Origin: JBNKVT01 sp050299335
GTDB taxonomy: Bacteria > Pseudomonadota > Alphaproteobacteria > Rhodobacterales > Rhodobacteraceae
Assembly: GCA_050299335.1 (NCBI GenBank)
Contig: JBNKVT010000030.1
Coordinates: 75,666-139,665 of the forward strand
Reading direction: 5' to 3'
Length of the DNA: 64,000 nucleotides
Shown here: positions 1 to 7,541 of the stretch, in pieces
Layout: every line of letters begins with the position of its first letter
Numbering within the stretch: the first letter of the stretch is position 1
Notes under the pieces: model-generated
What the model was told of the DNA's origin: nothing
The model's database searches: none
What the model saw: the letters and a program-made list of their open reading frames with translations, nothing else
Position numbers and translations under genes: made by a program

Positions 1-270
1 ATCCTCTTGACTGGAGATCTCCGCAGCCGGTGCGGAATAGAAAACAAGAACGCCCAGAACGGCGGCTATCGACCAGAGACCAGTCGATCCCAGGGTCAGC
101 CCGCGTTCCCCCAGAAGGACCGCTGCCATCGAAGAGCCCGAAAGAATCAGCGGCAACCAACCGAGCGCCGTCATCGGCCTTCCATGGCCAAGCTTGCGCA
201 CCAATATGGGCAGGAAGGCCGCGGAGGCCAGAATCGGCAGGAAGAACAGTATCGTCTGCAGGATTTCCAT
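1..270 (-). CDS. Hypothetical membrane protein, truncated by window edge
   Basis: An open frame starts at the ATG complementary to 268-270 and runs off the left edge, giving at least 90 codons (MEILQTILFFLPILASAAF...). It has two or three hydrophobic stretches, so it is probably an inner-membrane protein. It starts just after the cysteine-rich gene at 275-436, whose last codons carry a GGAG-type ribosome site. It belongs to the run of small genes downstream of nuoF. No family recognised. Confidence 0.55.
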   Translation of the reverse strand, partial: MEILQTILFFLPILASAAFLPILVRKLGHGRPMTALGWLPLILSGSSMAAVLLGERGLTLGSTGLWSIAAVLGVLVFYSAPAAEISSQED

Positions 271-274
271 AACC

Positions 275-436
275 TTAGTCCTTCTCCTGTCCGCCACATT
301 CGCAGGGAATTTCGCCACCGCCGCCGCATTGGTGGCAGGTCTTGCCGTCCTTCAACTCGCCGGTGCCCCGACACTCGTTACAGCGCCGAAAGCCCGAACC
401 GCCGCAGCGGGGGCAGGGTTTGCGTTCTTCGCTCAT
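275..436 (-). CDS. Small cysteine-rich zinc-finger protein, DnaJ central-domain-like
   Basis: A 53-residue protein built almost entirely of four cysteine motifs: CPRCGGSG, CNECRGTG, CHQCGGGG and CECGG. This matches the CxxCxGxG pattern of the DnaJ/Hsp40 zinc-binding domain, without a J domain, so it probably binds one or two zinc ions. Its ATG overlaps the stop of the upstream gene (ATGA at 433-436), which supports the start and co-translation. Lying among nuo accessory genes, it could be a chaperone or metal-handling factor for complex I assembly; that is inference. Confidence 0.7.
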   Translation of the reverse strand: MSEERKPCPRCGGSGFRRCNECRGTGELKDGKTCHQCGGGGEIPCECGGQEKD

Positions 437-651
437 TCGAACCTCTCGGCGACATTGGGGCTGCTTTCAAGGGCCGGCCAGCGTTTGAAGGCCAGGACGT
501 AGAGCATCACCAGATTGACGATGGGCACGAGCATGGTCAGCGCAATCCAGCCATTGTGACCGCTGCGCTTCCACAGCTGATAGAAGGGAATGACGATGAT
601 GCCGCCATAGATCAGAAGCATCAGCAGCCCCGGCAGGCCGATATTGATCAT
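433..651 (-). CDS. Small two-segment membrane protein
   Basis: A 72-residue protein with two hydrophobic segments (about residues 5-25 and 35-57) separated by WKRSGHNGWIA, a look shared with short DUF805-like or PLDc_N-like membrane proteins. An AGGAG ribosome site lies a few bases before the ATG at 651. It is co-directional with the nuo genes and overlaps the zinc-finger gene by 4 bases. The C-terminal FKRWPALESS resembles FKRWPIQNWK at the end of the membrane protein at 2124-2423, so the two may be distant paralogues. Function unknown. Confidence 0.65.
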   Translation of the reverse strand: MINIGLPGLLMLLIYGGIIVIPFYQLWKRSGHNGWIALTMLVPIVNLVMLYVLAFKRWPALESSPNVAERFE

Positions 652-692
652 CGCAGGTCTCTCCTTGTCTCTGGTCGCCCCGTGTCAGCCAT

Positions 693-1133
693 TCACACCG
701 CCTCCAGCATCTTGCCGATCCGCGATCCGGCCGCGATCTCGCGCTGTCCGGCCCGGCAGACCGCCGCGCGCGAGCGCAGATTGTTGCGGGCAAAATAGGC
801 ATCCACCCCTTCATAGAGCGCGTCTTGGTCGATATGGCCTTCAAGAGCGGCAAAATCGGCGCGCGTATAGCCCTCGTCCGACAGGTCTCCGGCAATGCCG
901 CGCCAAAGCACGTCCGCCCCGAGCTTGTTGAAGGCGAGGCCCGAACAATCGCGGCCGATGACACGGGCGATCAGCCTGTCGACCCCGTAATCCTGGGTCG
1001 ACGAGGCGATTTCCGCCCCCCGCCGGTCGGTGTCCTCCGGCGACGCACAGGAGGATGCCAGCGCCATGACCAGCACCAGCGCGATCCGGTCCTTGAATAT
1101 ACTTCTCGGCATGATCTCGCCCGCAAATCTCAT
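693..1133 (-). CDS. DUF5333-like secreted or lipid-anchored protein
   Basis: A 146-residue product with an N-terminal hydrophobic signal ending in ASSCASPED (possible lipoprotein cysteine). The C-terminal part has a conserved-looking AAVCRAGQREIAAGSRIGKMLE block. The same end (C..A..EIAAGSxIGxxLE) recurs in the gene at 2428-2838, so the two are diverged copies, matching the DUF5333 family found in Rhodobacteraceae nuo loci. The start at 1133 overlaps the upstream stop as ATGA; an ATG at 1112 is the alternative. Role unknown; periplasmic location inferred. Confidence 0.65.
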   Translation of the reverse strand: MRFAGEIMPRSIFKDRIALVLVMALASSCASPEDTDRRGAEIASSTQDYGVDRLIARVIGRDCSGLAFNKLGADVLWRGIAGDLSDEGYTRADFAALEGHIDQDALYEGVDAYFARNNLRSRAAVCRAGQREIAAGSRIGKMLEAV

Positions 1134-1639
1134 TCCGCGGCCACTCCCGAACAATTCCGCACCCGCCAGAGCCGCGCCTCGGTCAGCCACTCCCAGCCGA
1201 AAGCCTCGTCGCTGTCCCCATGGGCCTCACGATGCCGAAACCGCGCCATGCCCTCGGCCACGCTCGGTCGGTGTCCGACCGGCACCCACCACATCACCAG
1301 ATTGGCGTTGCCGATGGCGTCATACCATTCTGCCCGCCGTTCGTAATACTGACGGTGCACGGTGTTCCAGACGAACCGGTCGAGGCTCGCCCCGTCTTCC
1401 CAGACCGACAGGGTCGCGGCGATCCGCGGATTGTCGCCGAACGGCCCCTCGGGATCGGTCTGCACCGCCTCCATCTCGTCGTCCGGCAGCCGCCAGACAA
1501 AGCCCTGACTGCGCGCCGCCGCCCCGTTCACCAGATCGAGCCCATCGACAAAGCCCTGCACCCGGGGATCATCCCAGTCATGGCGCAGGGTGCCGAAATT
1601 CAGCTCTGCGAGGTGGTGGTTGGCGGGTTGGGAGGTCAT
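1130..1639 (-). CDS. DUF3291 domain-containing protein (copy 1)
   Basis: A 169-residue soluble protein with the DUF3291 signature: N-terminal HLAELN, DDPRVQGFV, GFVWR, LSVWEDGASLDRFVWNTVH, and WWVPVGHRPSVAEG near the C-terminus. DUF3291 has an antibiotic-monooxygenase-like ferredoxin fold of unknown activity. It is a tandem duplicate of the next gene (1636-2127) and overlaps it by 4 bases. Both sit in the nuo-accessory run, so a redox or quinone-related role is possible but unproven. Confidence 0.8.
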   Translation of the reverse strand: MTSQPANHHLAELNFGTLRHDWDDPRVQGFVDGLDLVNGAAARSQGFVWRLPDDEMEAVQTDPEGPFGDNPRIAATLSVWEDGASLDRFVWNTVHRQYYERRAEWYDAIGNANLVMWWVPVGHRPSVAEGMARFRHREAHGDSDEAFGWEWLTEARLWRVRNCSGVAAE

Positions 1640-2127
1640 TCAGCGGCCAACCCCGAACAATTCTTCGTCCGCCACAGCCGAGCTTCCTTCAGCCATTCCC
1701 AGCCAAAGGCCTCCTCGCCGTCGCCGCGCGCTTTCCGCATCTCCAGCCGCTCCAGCCCCTCGTCCAGCATCGGGCGGTGGCCCGCATCGACCCACCACAT
1801 GACGAAATGCTGCGCGCCCAGCACCTCGAACCAGTCCCGGCGGCGCTCGTAGAACTGCCGGTGCACGGTGTTCCAGACGAAGTTTTCCAGCGTCTCCACA
1901 CTTTCCCAGACCGTCAGATTGGCCACGAATTGCGGGTCGCCGCCGATCTTGGTTTCGGTGTTGCCGGTCCCCGGCTCGCCCGAACCCTCCATCATCCAGA
2001 CAAAGCCCGGCATCCGCTTGCCCATGCCGTTGATCCGGTCGAGCGCGGCCATGAATTCGGCGACGCGCGGATCGTCGGTGGGGGCCAGCAAACGGCCGAC
2101 ATTCAGCTCTGCCAGATGGCGGGTCAT
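1636..2127 (-). CDS. DUF3291 domain-containing protein (copy 2)
   Basis: A 163-residue paralogue of the 1130-1639 product, sharing HLAELN, GFVWMMEG, LTVWESVETLENFVWNTVH, WWVDAGHRP and the C-terminal FGWEWLKEARLWR..NCSG..AAE. Side-by-side identity is well over half in these blocks, so this is a clear tandem duplication. It is joined by 4-base overlaps to both neighbours, so all are likely translated from one nuo transcript. Molecular function unknown. Confidence 0.8.
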   Translation of the reverse strand: MTRHLAELNVGRLLAPTDDPRVAEFMAALDRINGMGKRMPGFVWMMEGSGEPGTGNTETKIGGDPQFVANLTVWESVETLENFVWNTVHRQFYERRRDWFEVLGAQHFVMWWVDAGHRPMLDEGLERLEMRKARGDGEEAFGWEWLKEARLWRTKNCSGLAAE

Positions 2128-2423
2128 TCGGAAGCCTCCGCCGCGTCTTTCCAGTTCTGGATCGGCCAGCGCTTGAAGGTGAAGAACGCCAGATAAGCCA
2201 TGAAGAGAAGCGAACCACTCATGTTCAACACCATGAAATACTCAAGCGCCCAGAAGCTGGTTGACATGATCAGACCTGGTCCGAGACTGAACACCAGCGG
2301 CAGGATGCCCAGTACCGCCCATCCCGCGCCGTGACCGGTCTTCAGCCACAGCACGACCCAGCAGACCGATGTGAAGAGTCCCGCGAGCGCCTGGATAATG
2401 AAGGACACAAGGTACGAGTCCAT
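2124..2423 (-). CDS. Small integral membrane protein
   Basis: A 99-residue protein with three hydrophobic segments (about residues 5-25, 32-52 and 62-85), ending in FFTFKRWPIQNWKDAAEASE. I chose the ATG at 2423 because it starts MDSYLVSFII, 4 bases after the stop of the lipoprotein gene; the longer open frame overlaps that gene. The FKRWP motif is shared with the protein at 433-651. No function assigned; inner membrane inferred. Confidence 0.65.
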   Translation of the reverse strand: MDSYLVSFIIQALAGLFTSVCWVVLWLKTGHGAGWAVLGILPLVFSLGPGLIMSTSFWALEYFMVLNMSGSLLFMAYLAFFTFKRWPIQNWKDAAEASE

Positions 2424-2427
2424 CCGG

Positions 2428-2838
2428 TCAGACCTTTTCCAGCAATTGCCCGATCCCGGACCCTGCGGCGATTTCCTCTTCGGCGATCCGGCAGGCGTCT
2501 TCTTCGGCCGCGCCAAGGCTGATATCGGGATCGATGCCTTTGGCCGCCAGATAGGTACGGGTGCGTTCATCGGCCCAGGCCTCGTATTCGGGCGAGCTCA
2601 GCCAATCCTCCAGCTCGTCAGGGCGGCGGCCCTCGGCGATGAAGCGCTCGGCCACCGCCTGCTGGCGGGTGTTCGCCGCATCCTCACGGTAGCGCACCGA
2701 AGTGCAGACATCAGCCGTAGTCTGCGCCATGCCGATCTCGAACCCGGCATCGAGGAAATAGCCCGGCATATCAGGTGCCCCGCCACCGGTGGAGCAGCCG
2801 GCAAGCGCCAGTGCCAGTACAGTCAAATGCGTTCTCAC
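2428..2838 (-). CDS. DUF5333 family lipoprotein
   Basis: A 136-residue protein with a lipoprotein signal (MRTHLTVLALALAGCSTGG; lipobox LAGC, lipidated Cys15). The mature part is acidic and ends ACRIAEEEIAAGSGIGQLLEKV, the same terminal motif as the gene at 693-1133. DUF5333 proteins are recurrent nuo-operon neighbours in Rhodobacteraceae. It lies 60 bases downstream of nuoF. It is probably membrane-anchored on the periplasmic side; any link to complex I is inference from position. Confidence 0.7.
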   Translation of the reverse strand: MRTHLTVLALALAGCSTGGGAPDMPGYFLDAGFEIGMAQTTADVCTSVRYREDAANTRQQAVAERFIAEGRRPDELEDWLSSPEYEAWADERTRTYLAAKGIDPDISLGAAEEDACRIAEEEIAAGSGIGQLLEKV

Positions 2839-2898
2839 TGTCTCGTCCTTCCCCTGATTATTCTTGCCACATGGCTGTTATCCACTCGTCACGCGCAA

Positions 2899-4197
2899 TT
2901 ATTCAGCCGCCACCGCACTGACCCGCCCGGTCCGCTTGGCCTTGATCCGGTCCTCGATCTCGTCGCGGAAATGCCGGATCAGCCCCTGGATCGGCCAGGC
3001 CGCCGCATCACCGAGCGCACAGATCGTATGGCCCTCGACCTGCTTGGTCACGTCGAACAGCATGTCGATTTCCTCGGGCTCGGCATCCCCCTGCACCAGC
3101 CGTTCCATCACCCGCATCATCCAGCCGGTGCCTTCCCGGCAGGGCGTGCACTGGCCGCAGCTTTCGTGCTTGTAGAACACGCTCAACCGCCAGATCGCCT
3201 TGATGATATCGACCGAATTGTCCATCACGATCACCGCCGCCGTCCCCAGTCCCGAGCCGAGATCATTGCGCAGATAGTCAAAATCCATGATCGCATCGCG
3301 CATGTTCTCACCGCGCACGCACGGCACCGAGGACCCGCCCGGGATCACCGCCTTGAGGTTATCCCAGCCGCCCCGGATACCGCCGCAATGCTTCTCGATC
3401 AGCTCCTCGAAGCTGATCGACATCGCCTCTTCCACAACGCAGGGGTTGTTCACATGGCCCGAGATCGCAAACAGCTTGGTCCCGGCATTGTTCGGCCGCC
3501 CGAAAGAGGCAAACCACTCCGCCCCGCGCCTCAGGATCGTCGGCGCCACCGCGATGCTCTCGACGTTGTTCACCGTGGTCGGACAGCCATAAAGCCCGGT
3601 ATTGGCCGGGAAAGGCGGCTTCAGCCGCGGCATCCCCTTGCGGCCCTCGAGGCTTTCCAAGAGCGCCGTCTCCTCACCGCAGATATAAGCCCCGGCCCCA
3701 TGATGCAGATAGACATCGAAATCCCAACCGGACTTGGCCGCATTCGGGCCCAACAGCCCCGCATCATAACACTCGTCGATGGCAATCTGCAGCGCCTCAC
3801 GCTCGCGAATATATTCGCCGCGCAGATAGATATAGGCCGCATGCGCCCCCATCCCGAACCCCGCGATCAGACAGCCCTCGATCAGCGAATGCGGATCGTG
3901 GCGCATGATTTCGCGGTCCTTGCAGGTGCCGGGTTCCGACTCGTCGGCATTGACCACCAGATAATGCGGCCGCCCGTCGCTTTCCTTCGGCATGAACGAC
4001 CATTTCAGCCCGGTCGGGAACCCGGCCCCGCCGCGCCCCCTGAGGCCGGAGGCCTTCATCCGCTCGACCACCTCGTCGCGGCCCAGCTTGATGAGATCGG
4101 CGGTCTTGTCCCAATGCCCCCGCGCCATCGCGCCCTTCAGCGAGCGGTCATGCATCCCGTAGATATTGGTGAAGATACGGTCCTTATCTTCGAGCAT
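2899..4197 (-). CDS. nuoF: NADH-quinone oxidoreductase subunit F
   Basis: The NADH- and FMN-binding 51-kDa subunit of complex I, 432 residues (normal length). It accepts hydride from NADH through FMN and passes electrons to an N3-type [4Fe-4S] cluster. Visible motifs: GRGGAGFPTGLKW (FMN/NADH glycine-rich loop, about 54-66), GAYICGEETALLESLEG (about 180), and cluster ligands Cys347, Cys350, Cys353 (SCGQCTPC) and Cys393 (HTICALGD). It acts on the cytoplasmic arm with NuoE and NuoG. It overlaps the small membrane gene upstream by 14 bases. nuoG is not in the window. Confidence 0.97.
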   Translation of the reverse strand: MLEDKDRIFTNIYGMHDRSLKGAMARGHWDKTADLIKLGRDEVVERMKASGLRGRGGAGFPTGLKWSFMPKESDGRPHYLVVNADESEPGTCKDREIMRHDPHSLIEGCLIAGFGMGAHAAYIYLRGEYIREREALQIAIDECYDAGLLGPNAAKSGWDFDVYLHHGAGAYICGEETALLESLEGRKGMPRLKPPFPANTGLYGCPTTVNNVESIAVAPTILRRGAEWFASFGRPNNAGTKLFAISGHVNNPCVVEEAMSISFEELIEKHCGGIRGGWDNLKAVIPGGSSVPCVRGENMRDAIMDFDYLRNDLGSGLGTAAVIVMDNSVDIIKAIWRLSVFYKHESCGQCTPCREGTGWMMRVMERLVQGDAEPEEIDMLFDVTKQVEGHTICALGDAAAWPIQGLIRHFRDEIEDRIKAKRTGRVSAVAAE

Positions 4198-4507
4198 TGT
4201 GAACCTTCCTTAGCAACGGAAACACGATCAGGAAATAGACTGCCATCCCGAGAACGACGAACAGGACTGCTGCAGCCACGAGGTATTTGTAAGCGTCATC
4301 GTAGGTCAGTCCGAATGCAGGTCTGCCGTCGGGTGTTCCATAAGCGCCAACCAGGAATGTCATCGCGGCCAGAAACACGGCACTGAGTATCCCCAGCACC
4401 ACAAAGAACTTGGTGAAAGCCCTCTTCAGAAGACGTTCAGCTTCTTCCGGCGTGGGATCGGCTTCGATCTGATCGCTGGCGGTATTAAATCCGACTTCGC
4501 GCGTCAT
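4184..4507 (-). CDS. Small nuo-operon membrane protein (copy 2)
   Basis: A 107-residue protein with two hydrophobic segments (about residues 34-56 and 78-101) and a basic C-terminus LLRKVHNARR. The ATG at 4507 (MTREVGF) is preferred over a longer frame because it excludes a low-complexity arginine-rich stretch. It resembles the product at 4610-4936: both have KFF.VL near the first segment, a YG-containing loop and a final R.VH.ARR. They are tandem paralogues. It overlaps the nuoF start by 14 bases. Function unknown. Confidence 0.6.
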   Translation of the reverse strand: MTREVGFNTASDQIEADPTPEEAERLLKRAFTKFFVVLGILSAVFLAAMTFLVGAYGTPDGRPAFGLTYDDAYKYLVAAAVLFVVLGMAVYFLIVFPLLRKVHNARR

Positions 4508-4609
4508 CGGCCCGCCTCCTCGCCTTGCCCGCGCCCGCAAGCACGGGCGATCTGCGCGGTTATCACCAGACAGTTGTGCCACGCGTGCGTAATGCAGGAG
4601 ATGTGATCC

Positions 4610-4936
4610 TTACCGGCGTGCATCGTGAACCCTCCTGATCCCGAGAATGAGAATGCGCCATATGGCGAGGGCAATGAGACCCGCCAGCAAGAGGCCCATC
4701 CAGCCGACCAGACGATAGGCCGTGAGCTGGTCCAGCCCGTAAGGCGGAACCCCGCTTGCCGGGGCCCACAAGCCGATGAGCTGGCCGAGGAAAAACAGAT
4801 AGCCAAGGCCCAGCACGATCAGCACGGCGAAGAATTTCGAATACTGCCGGTTGATCAGATAGGTCTTCTGCCGCTCGGACAGCGGACGCCCCTGTGGCTG
4901 CGTGTCAGAGGGGGAAAGCTGGTCTTCCATGCTCAT
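4610..4936 (-). CDS. Small nuo-operon membrane protein (copy 1)
   Basis: A 108-residue protein: polar N-terminus, KFFAVLIVLGLGYLFFLGQLIG as first membrane segment, a PPYGLD loop, a second segment around residues 76-100, and a basic end RRVHDARR. The ATG at 4936 overlaps the stop of the DUF5337 gene (ATGA at 4933-4936). It is paralogous to the gene at 4184-4507. The roughly 100 bases between the two hold no gene I can support. It is probably an inner-membrane protein co-expressed with complex I. Confidence 0.65.
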   Translation of the reverse strand: MSMEDQLSPSDTQPQGRPLSERQKTYLINRQYSKFFAVLIVLGLGYLFFLGQLIGLWAPASGVPPYGLDQLTAYRLVGWMGLLLAGLIALAIWRILILGIRRVHDARR

Positions 4937-5160
4937 TCCTCCCTCATCCGCATCCAGGCCCGGATCAGCACCACGAAGGCCCAGAACAGCGCCGCCAGAC
5001 AGGCCATGTCCAACAGGAACGCAAAGCGCGGCGCGATCCCCAGCGCGCCACCGGCCCAGGACCCCAGCATCCACAGCACCATCGCGCCGAAGATCACCTG
5101 TGCGGCGCGGCGGATCTGGGCGCGGTTCCGGTCCTCAGACATGGCGGCTTTTCCGGTCAA
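4933..5160 (-). CDS. DUF5337 family membrane protein
   Basis: A 75-residue protein with a basic N-terminus (SEDRNRAQIRRAAQVIF) and two membrane segments, the first ending WAGGALGIAPR. Size, topology and position between nuoE and nuoF match DUF5337, which is largely restricted to Rhodobacteraceae nuo loci. It overlaps both neighbours by 4 bases. MSEDRN, six codons in, is an alternative start. Function unknown; a complex I accessory role is inferred from context. Confidence 0.75.
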   Translation of the reverse strand: MTGKAAMSEDRNRAQIRRAAQVIFGAMVLWMLGSWAGGALGIAPRFAFLLDMACLAALFWAFVVLIRAWMRMREE

Positions 5161-6023
5161 TAGACGTCCCCATCCTCAACCCGTTTCGAAAACTCGGTCT
5201 CGCCGCCCGAGGCCAGGACCTTCGCCTGCCCGATCCAGTCGTCACGGCTGACCCGCCCCTTGAAGCCCTTCAGATTGTCGTCCATCCAGGCGACTTCGTC
5301 AGCGTTCCACCCGGCGATCTGGTCGAAATGATAGATGCCGAGCGAGTTGAGCAATTGTTCAAGCTTCGGCCCCACACCCTTGATTTCCTTCAGATTATCC
5401 GCCTTACCCCCACGCGCCCCGTCCAGAGCCTGCGGCTGCGCCGCCTCCCCTGTCGCTGGCTTCGCCGGAGCAGCCTCGGCCGCAGGGGCTTTCGCCTCAG
5501 ATGCCTTCGCCGTCGGAGCCGCCTCTTCGCCGTAGCGCCATTCCCCCTTGCGCGACGCCAGATCAGCCTCGCCCGCCAGCGCCTTGGACGGTTGCACAAC
5601 CGATTTGGTCTCGGGCGCTGCAGCAGCCGCCGTCTCAGGCGCTGTGGTCGCCGTCGGCGCCGGATCAGGCGCCTCGGCCGGAGCCTCCGCCGCGACCGGG
5701 TCCTCCTCGCCTGCATCCGCCACCTCGGGCACCGTGTCGGCTACCGCCTCTTCGGGTAACTCGTCCGCTTCCGGCAACTCGTCCGGTTCCACCCAGGCAT
5801 TCGCCGCCCGCGCCGCGGCGTCACGCTCCTCGTCGCAGAACAGCCAGTAGAACAGGAAGGCCAGCGTCATGGCGGCCAGAAACCCGAGGAACAGCCCCGC
5901 CAGCGGGTGGAAGCCGGCCAGCTTGACCACCAGCACCGCCAGGATCAGTCCGCCGACGATGCCGCCGACCCAGCACATCAGGATGCAGAACCGCGCACTT
6001 TCAATCTGGGATTTGTCGCTCAT
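5157..6023 (-). CDS. Membrane-anchored helix-hairpin-helix protein of the nuo locus
   Basis: A 288-residue protein: two membrane segments near the N-terminus (about 13-36 and 42-62), a long Ala/Pro/Glu-rich linker (about 75-210), then a C-terminal helix-hairpin-helix module IKGVGPKLEQLLNSLGIYH followed by FDQIAGW and DNLKGFKGRVSRDDW. The same C-terminal module, about 70% alike by eye, is fused to NuoE next door. HhH folds usually bind DNA, but in this operon the module may be a protein-protein element. The ATG at 6023 (MSDKSQ) is chosen because the longer frame overlaps nuoE. Confidence 0.75.
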   Translation of the reverse strand: MSDKSQIESARFCILMCWVGGIVGGLILAVLVVKLAGFHPLAGLFLGFLAAMTLAFLFYWLFCDEERDAAARAANAWVEPDELPEADELPEEAVADTVPEVADAGEEDPVAAEAPAEAPDPAPTATTAPETAAAAAPETKSVVQPSKALAGEADLASRKGEWRYGEEAAPTAKASEAKAPAAEAAPAKPATGEAAQPQALDGARGGKADNLKEIKGVGPKLEQLLNSLGIYHFDQIAGWNADEVAWMDDNLKGFKGRVSRDDWIGQAKVLASGGETEFSKRVEDGDVY

Positions 6024-6034
6024 CTCTTCCCCCT

Positions 6035-7069
6035 TCATTCCCCTGCGGCGAATGCCTTCGCCTGCGCCACCCATTCGTCACGGGTCACGCGCCCCTTGAA
6101 GCCTTCGAGATTGTCATCGACCCAGGCGATTTCCGCCGCGCTCCAGGCGGCGATCTGGTCGAAATGATAGAAACCCATCGAATGGAGCAGCTTTTCCAGC
6201 TTCGGCCCCACGCCCTTGATCTTCTTCAGATCGTCCGGCTTGCCGCCGCGCGCCGCCTTCAGACCCTCGGGCTTCGCCTCAGCCGAGGCGGCCGATTTGG
6301 TCTCCGGCGCCTTCGCAGCCGGTTCTGGCCTGGGCTTCGGTTCCGCCTTCGCCTTCGGCGCCGGTTTCGCGGGTTTGCGCACCTTCACCGGGGCCTCGTC
6401 GCCGGTGATCCGCTTCACCGTGTCGCCAAGCTCGGCGGCCAGCGAAGCCGACGCGTTCAGATCATGCGCCTTCTTGCCCCCGGTCAGCGAGGTCAGCCCG
6501 CTCAAGGGTTCCGCCGCAAAGCGCCCGTTCTGCGGCCCCGGCGCGGGCACCTCGCCACGGGCAAAGGCGTCGATGATCTCGGCAAGCTTCTCTTCCGTCA
6601 GGTCCTCGTAATAATCCTTGCCGATCTGCGCCATCGGCGCGTTCGAGCACGCCCCCAGACACTCGACCTCTTCCCACGAGAACTTCCCGTCCTCGCTCAG
6701 TTCATGCGGCCGCGGCGCGATCTTGTCCTTGCAGACCGCAATCAGATCCTCCGCCCCGCAGATCATGCAGGACAACGTGCCGCAAACCTGGACATGCGCA
6801 ACGGATCCAACGGGTTGCAGCTGGAACATGAAGTAGAACGAGGCCACCTCCATCACCCGGATCTTCGCCAGCCCGAGCATGTCGGCGATATACTCGATGG
6901 CCGGTTTCGTGACCCAACCTTCCTGCTCCTGCGCCCGCCACAAAAGCGGGATCACGGCAGACGCCTGCCGCCCTTCAGGATATTTCCCCATCTGCGCCTT
7001 CGCCCAGTCGAGATTGGCCGGGGTGAACGCGAAACTGTCGGGCTGGGCGTGGTGAAGACGGCGGAGCAT
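6035..7069 (-). CDS. nuoE: NADH-quinone oxidoreductase subunit E with C-terminal HhH extension
   Basis: The [2Fe-2S] N1a subunit of complex I, partner of NuoF. The first about 175 residues are a standard NuoE with ligands Cys96, Cys101, Cys137 and Cys141 (CGTLSC and CLGAC). The protein continues to 344 residues, about twice the usual length: a Lys/Pro/Ala-rich linker, then an HhH module (IKGVGPKLEKLLHSMGFYH...FKGRVTRDEW) shared with the product at 5157-6023. Its ATG overlaps the stop of the DUF559 gene by one base (TAATG), so expression may depend on termination-reinitiation. Confidence 0.95.
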   Translation of the reverse strand: MLRRLHHAQPDSFAFTPANLDWAKAQMGKYPEGRQASAVIPLLWRAQEQEGWVTKPAIEYIADMLGLAKIRVMEVASFYFMFQLQPVGSVAHVQVCGTLSCMICGAEDLIAVCKDKIAPRPHELSEDGKFSWEEVECLGACSNAPMAQIGKDYYEDLTEEKLAEIIDAFARGEVPAPGPQNGRFAAEPLSGLTSLTGGKKAHDLNASASLAAELGDTVKRITGDEAPVKVRKPAKPAPKAKAEPKPRPEPAAKAPETKSAASAEAKPEGLKAARGGKPDDLKKIKGVGPKLEKLLHSMGFYHFDQIAAWSAAEIAWVDDNLEGFKGRVTRDEWVAQAKAFAAGE

Positions 7070-7500
7070 TACATTTCCCTCCCGAAACTGATCCTGAGGC
7101 CTTGAAACCGCTCCGACAAAGCGATGCAGTTCCCCCCTCCCTCTGGGAGGGGGGTTAGGGGGGAGGCTCCCTCCAGGTATCGGATAACATCCAGAATGGC
7201 CAAGGTAACCCCTTCGATATTCGCCAGCACATCATTGTTCCAGAACCGCAAAACCGTAACGCCGGAGGCATTCAGGTCCCGGCTGCGCGCTTCGTCTTGT
7301 TCCGGCAATACGGCGTGTTGCCCGCCATCGACTTCGATGCACAGTTTCAATGCTGGCGCATAGAAATCCAGAATATAGGACTGTTCAAAGACAACCTGCC
7401 TGCGAAACCGCGTGCCCAGCGCATCCCGACGCAACACATCCCAAAGCTTTACCTCCGAGTCTGTCATATTCGCACGCAAGTATCGCGCACGGATGGTCAT
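7069..7500 (-). CDS. DUF559 (Vsr-like) endonuclease-domain protein inserted in nuo
   Basis: A 143-residue protein of the DUF559/PF04480 type, a Vsr-like PD-(D/E)XK nuclease fold. Visible: RANMTDSEVKLWDVLR at the N-terminus, LDFYAPALKLCIEVDGGQH (active-site E-x-D-G-x-x-H) and VLRFWNNDVL. The domain ends at about residue 112; the following SPLTPLPEGGGN is the translation of a palindromic repeat, and the last 19 residues read through to nuoE. The gene is bracketed by inverted copies of that repeat (7132-7154, 7542-7564) and is not a complex I component. ATG 7500 begins MTIRARYLR; upstream in-frame sequence is repeat-derived. Confidence 0.85.
   Translation of the reverse strand: MTIRARYLRANMTDSEVKLWDVLRRDALGTRFRRQVVFEQSYILDFYAPALKLCIEVDGGQHAVLPEQDEARSRDLNASGVTVLRFWNNDVLANIEGVTLAILDVIRYLEGASPLTPLPEGGGNCIALSERFQGLRISFGREM
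7132..7154. repeat. Palindromic repeat, left flank of DUF559 cassette
   Basis: A perfect hairpin with 10-bp arms (CCCCCCTCCC and GGGAGGGGGG) around TCT, embedded in the wider motif CAGTT-[hairpin]-TTAGGGGGGAGG. The same extended motif occurs in opposite orientation at about 7542-7564 and in the same orientation at 36421-36443. It is translated in frame as the tail of the DUF559 protein. Confidence 0.85.
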
Positions 7501-7541
7501 ACCCGGCCCCCGGGAGAAGCACCGTCGCCCCTCTCCCCTAA

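Noticed and set aside
2371..4386. Long plus-strand open frame (671 codons) opposite nuoF
   Set aside because: It is antisense to nuoF and its neighbours, Arg/His/Pro-rich, and reflects high GC in a real gene on the other strand.
4508..4609. Possible 39-codon minus-strand ORF between the two small membrane genes
   Set aside because: No ribosome site, no homology pattern, and its codons look random.
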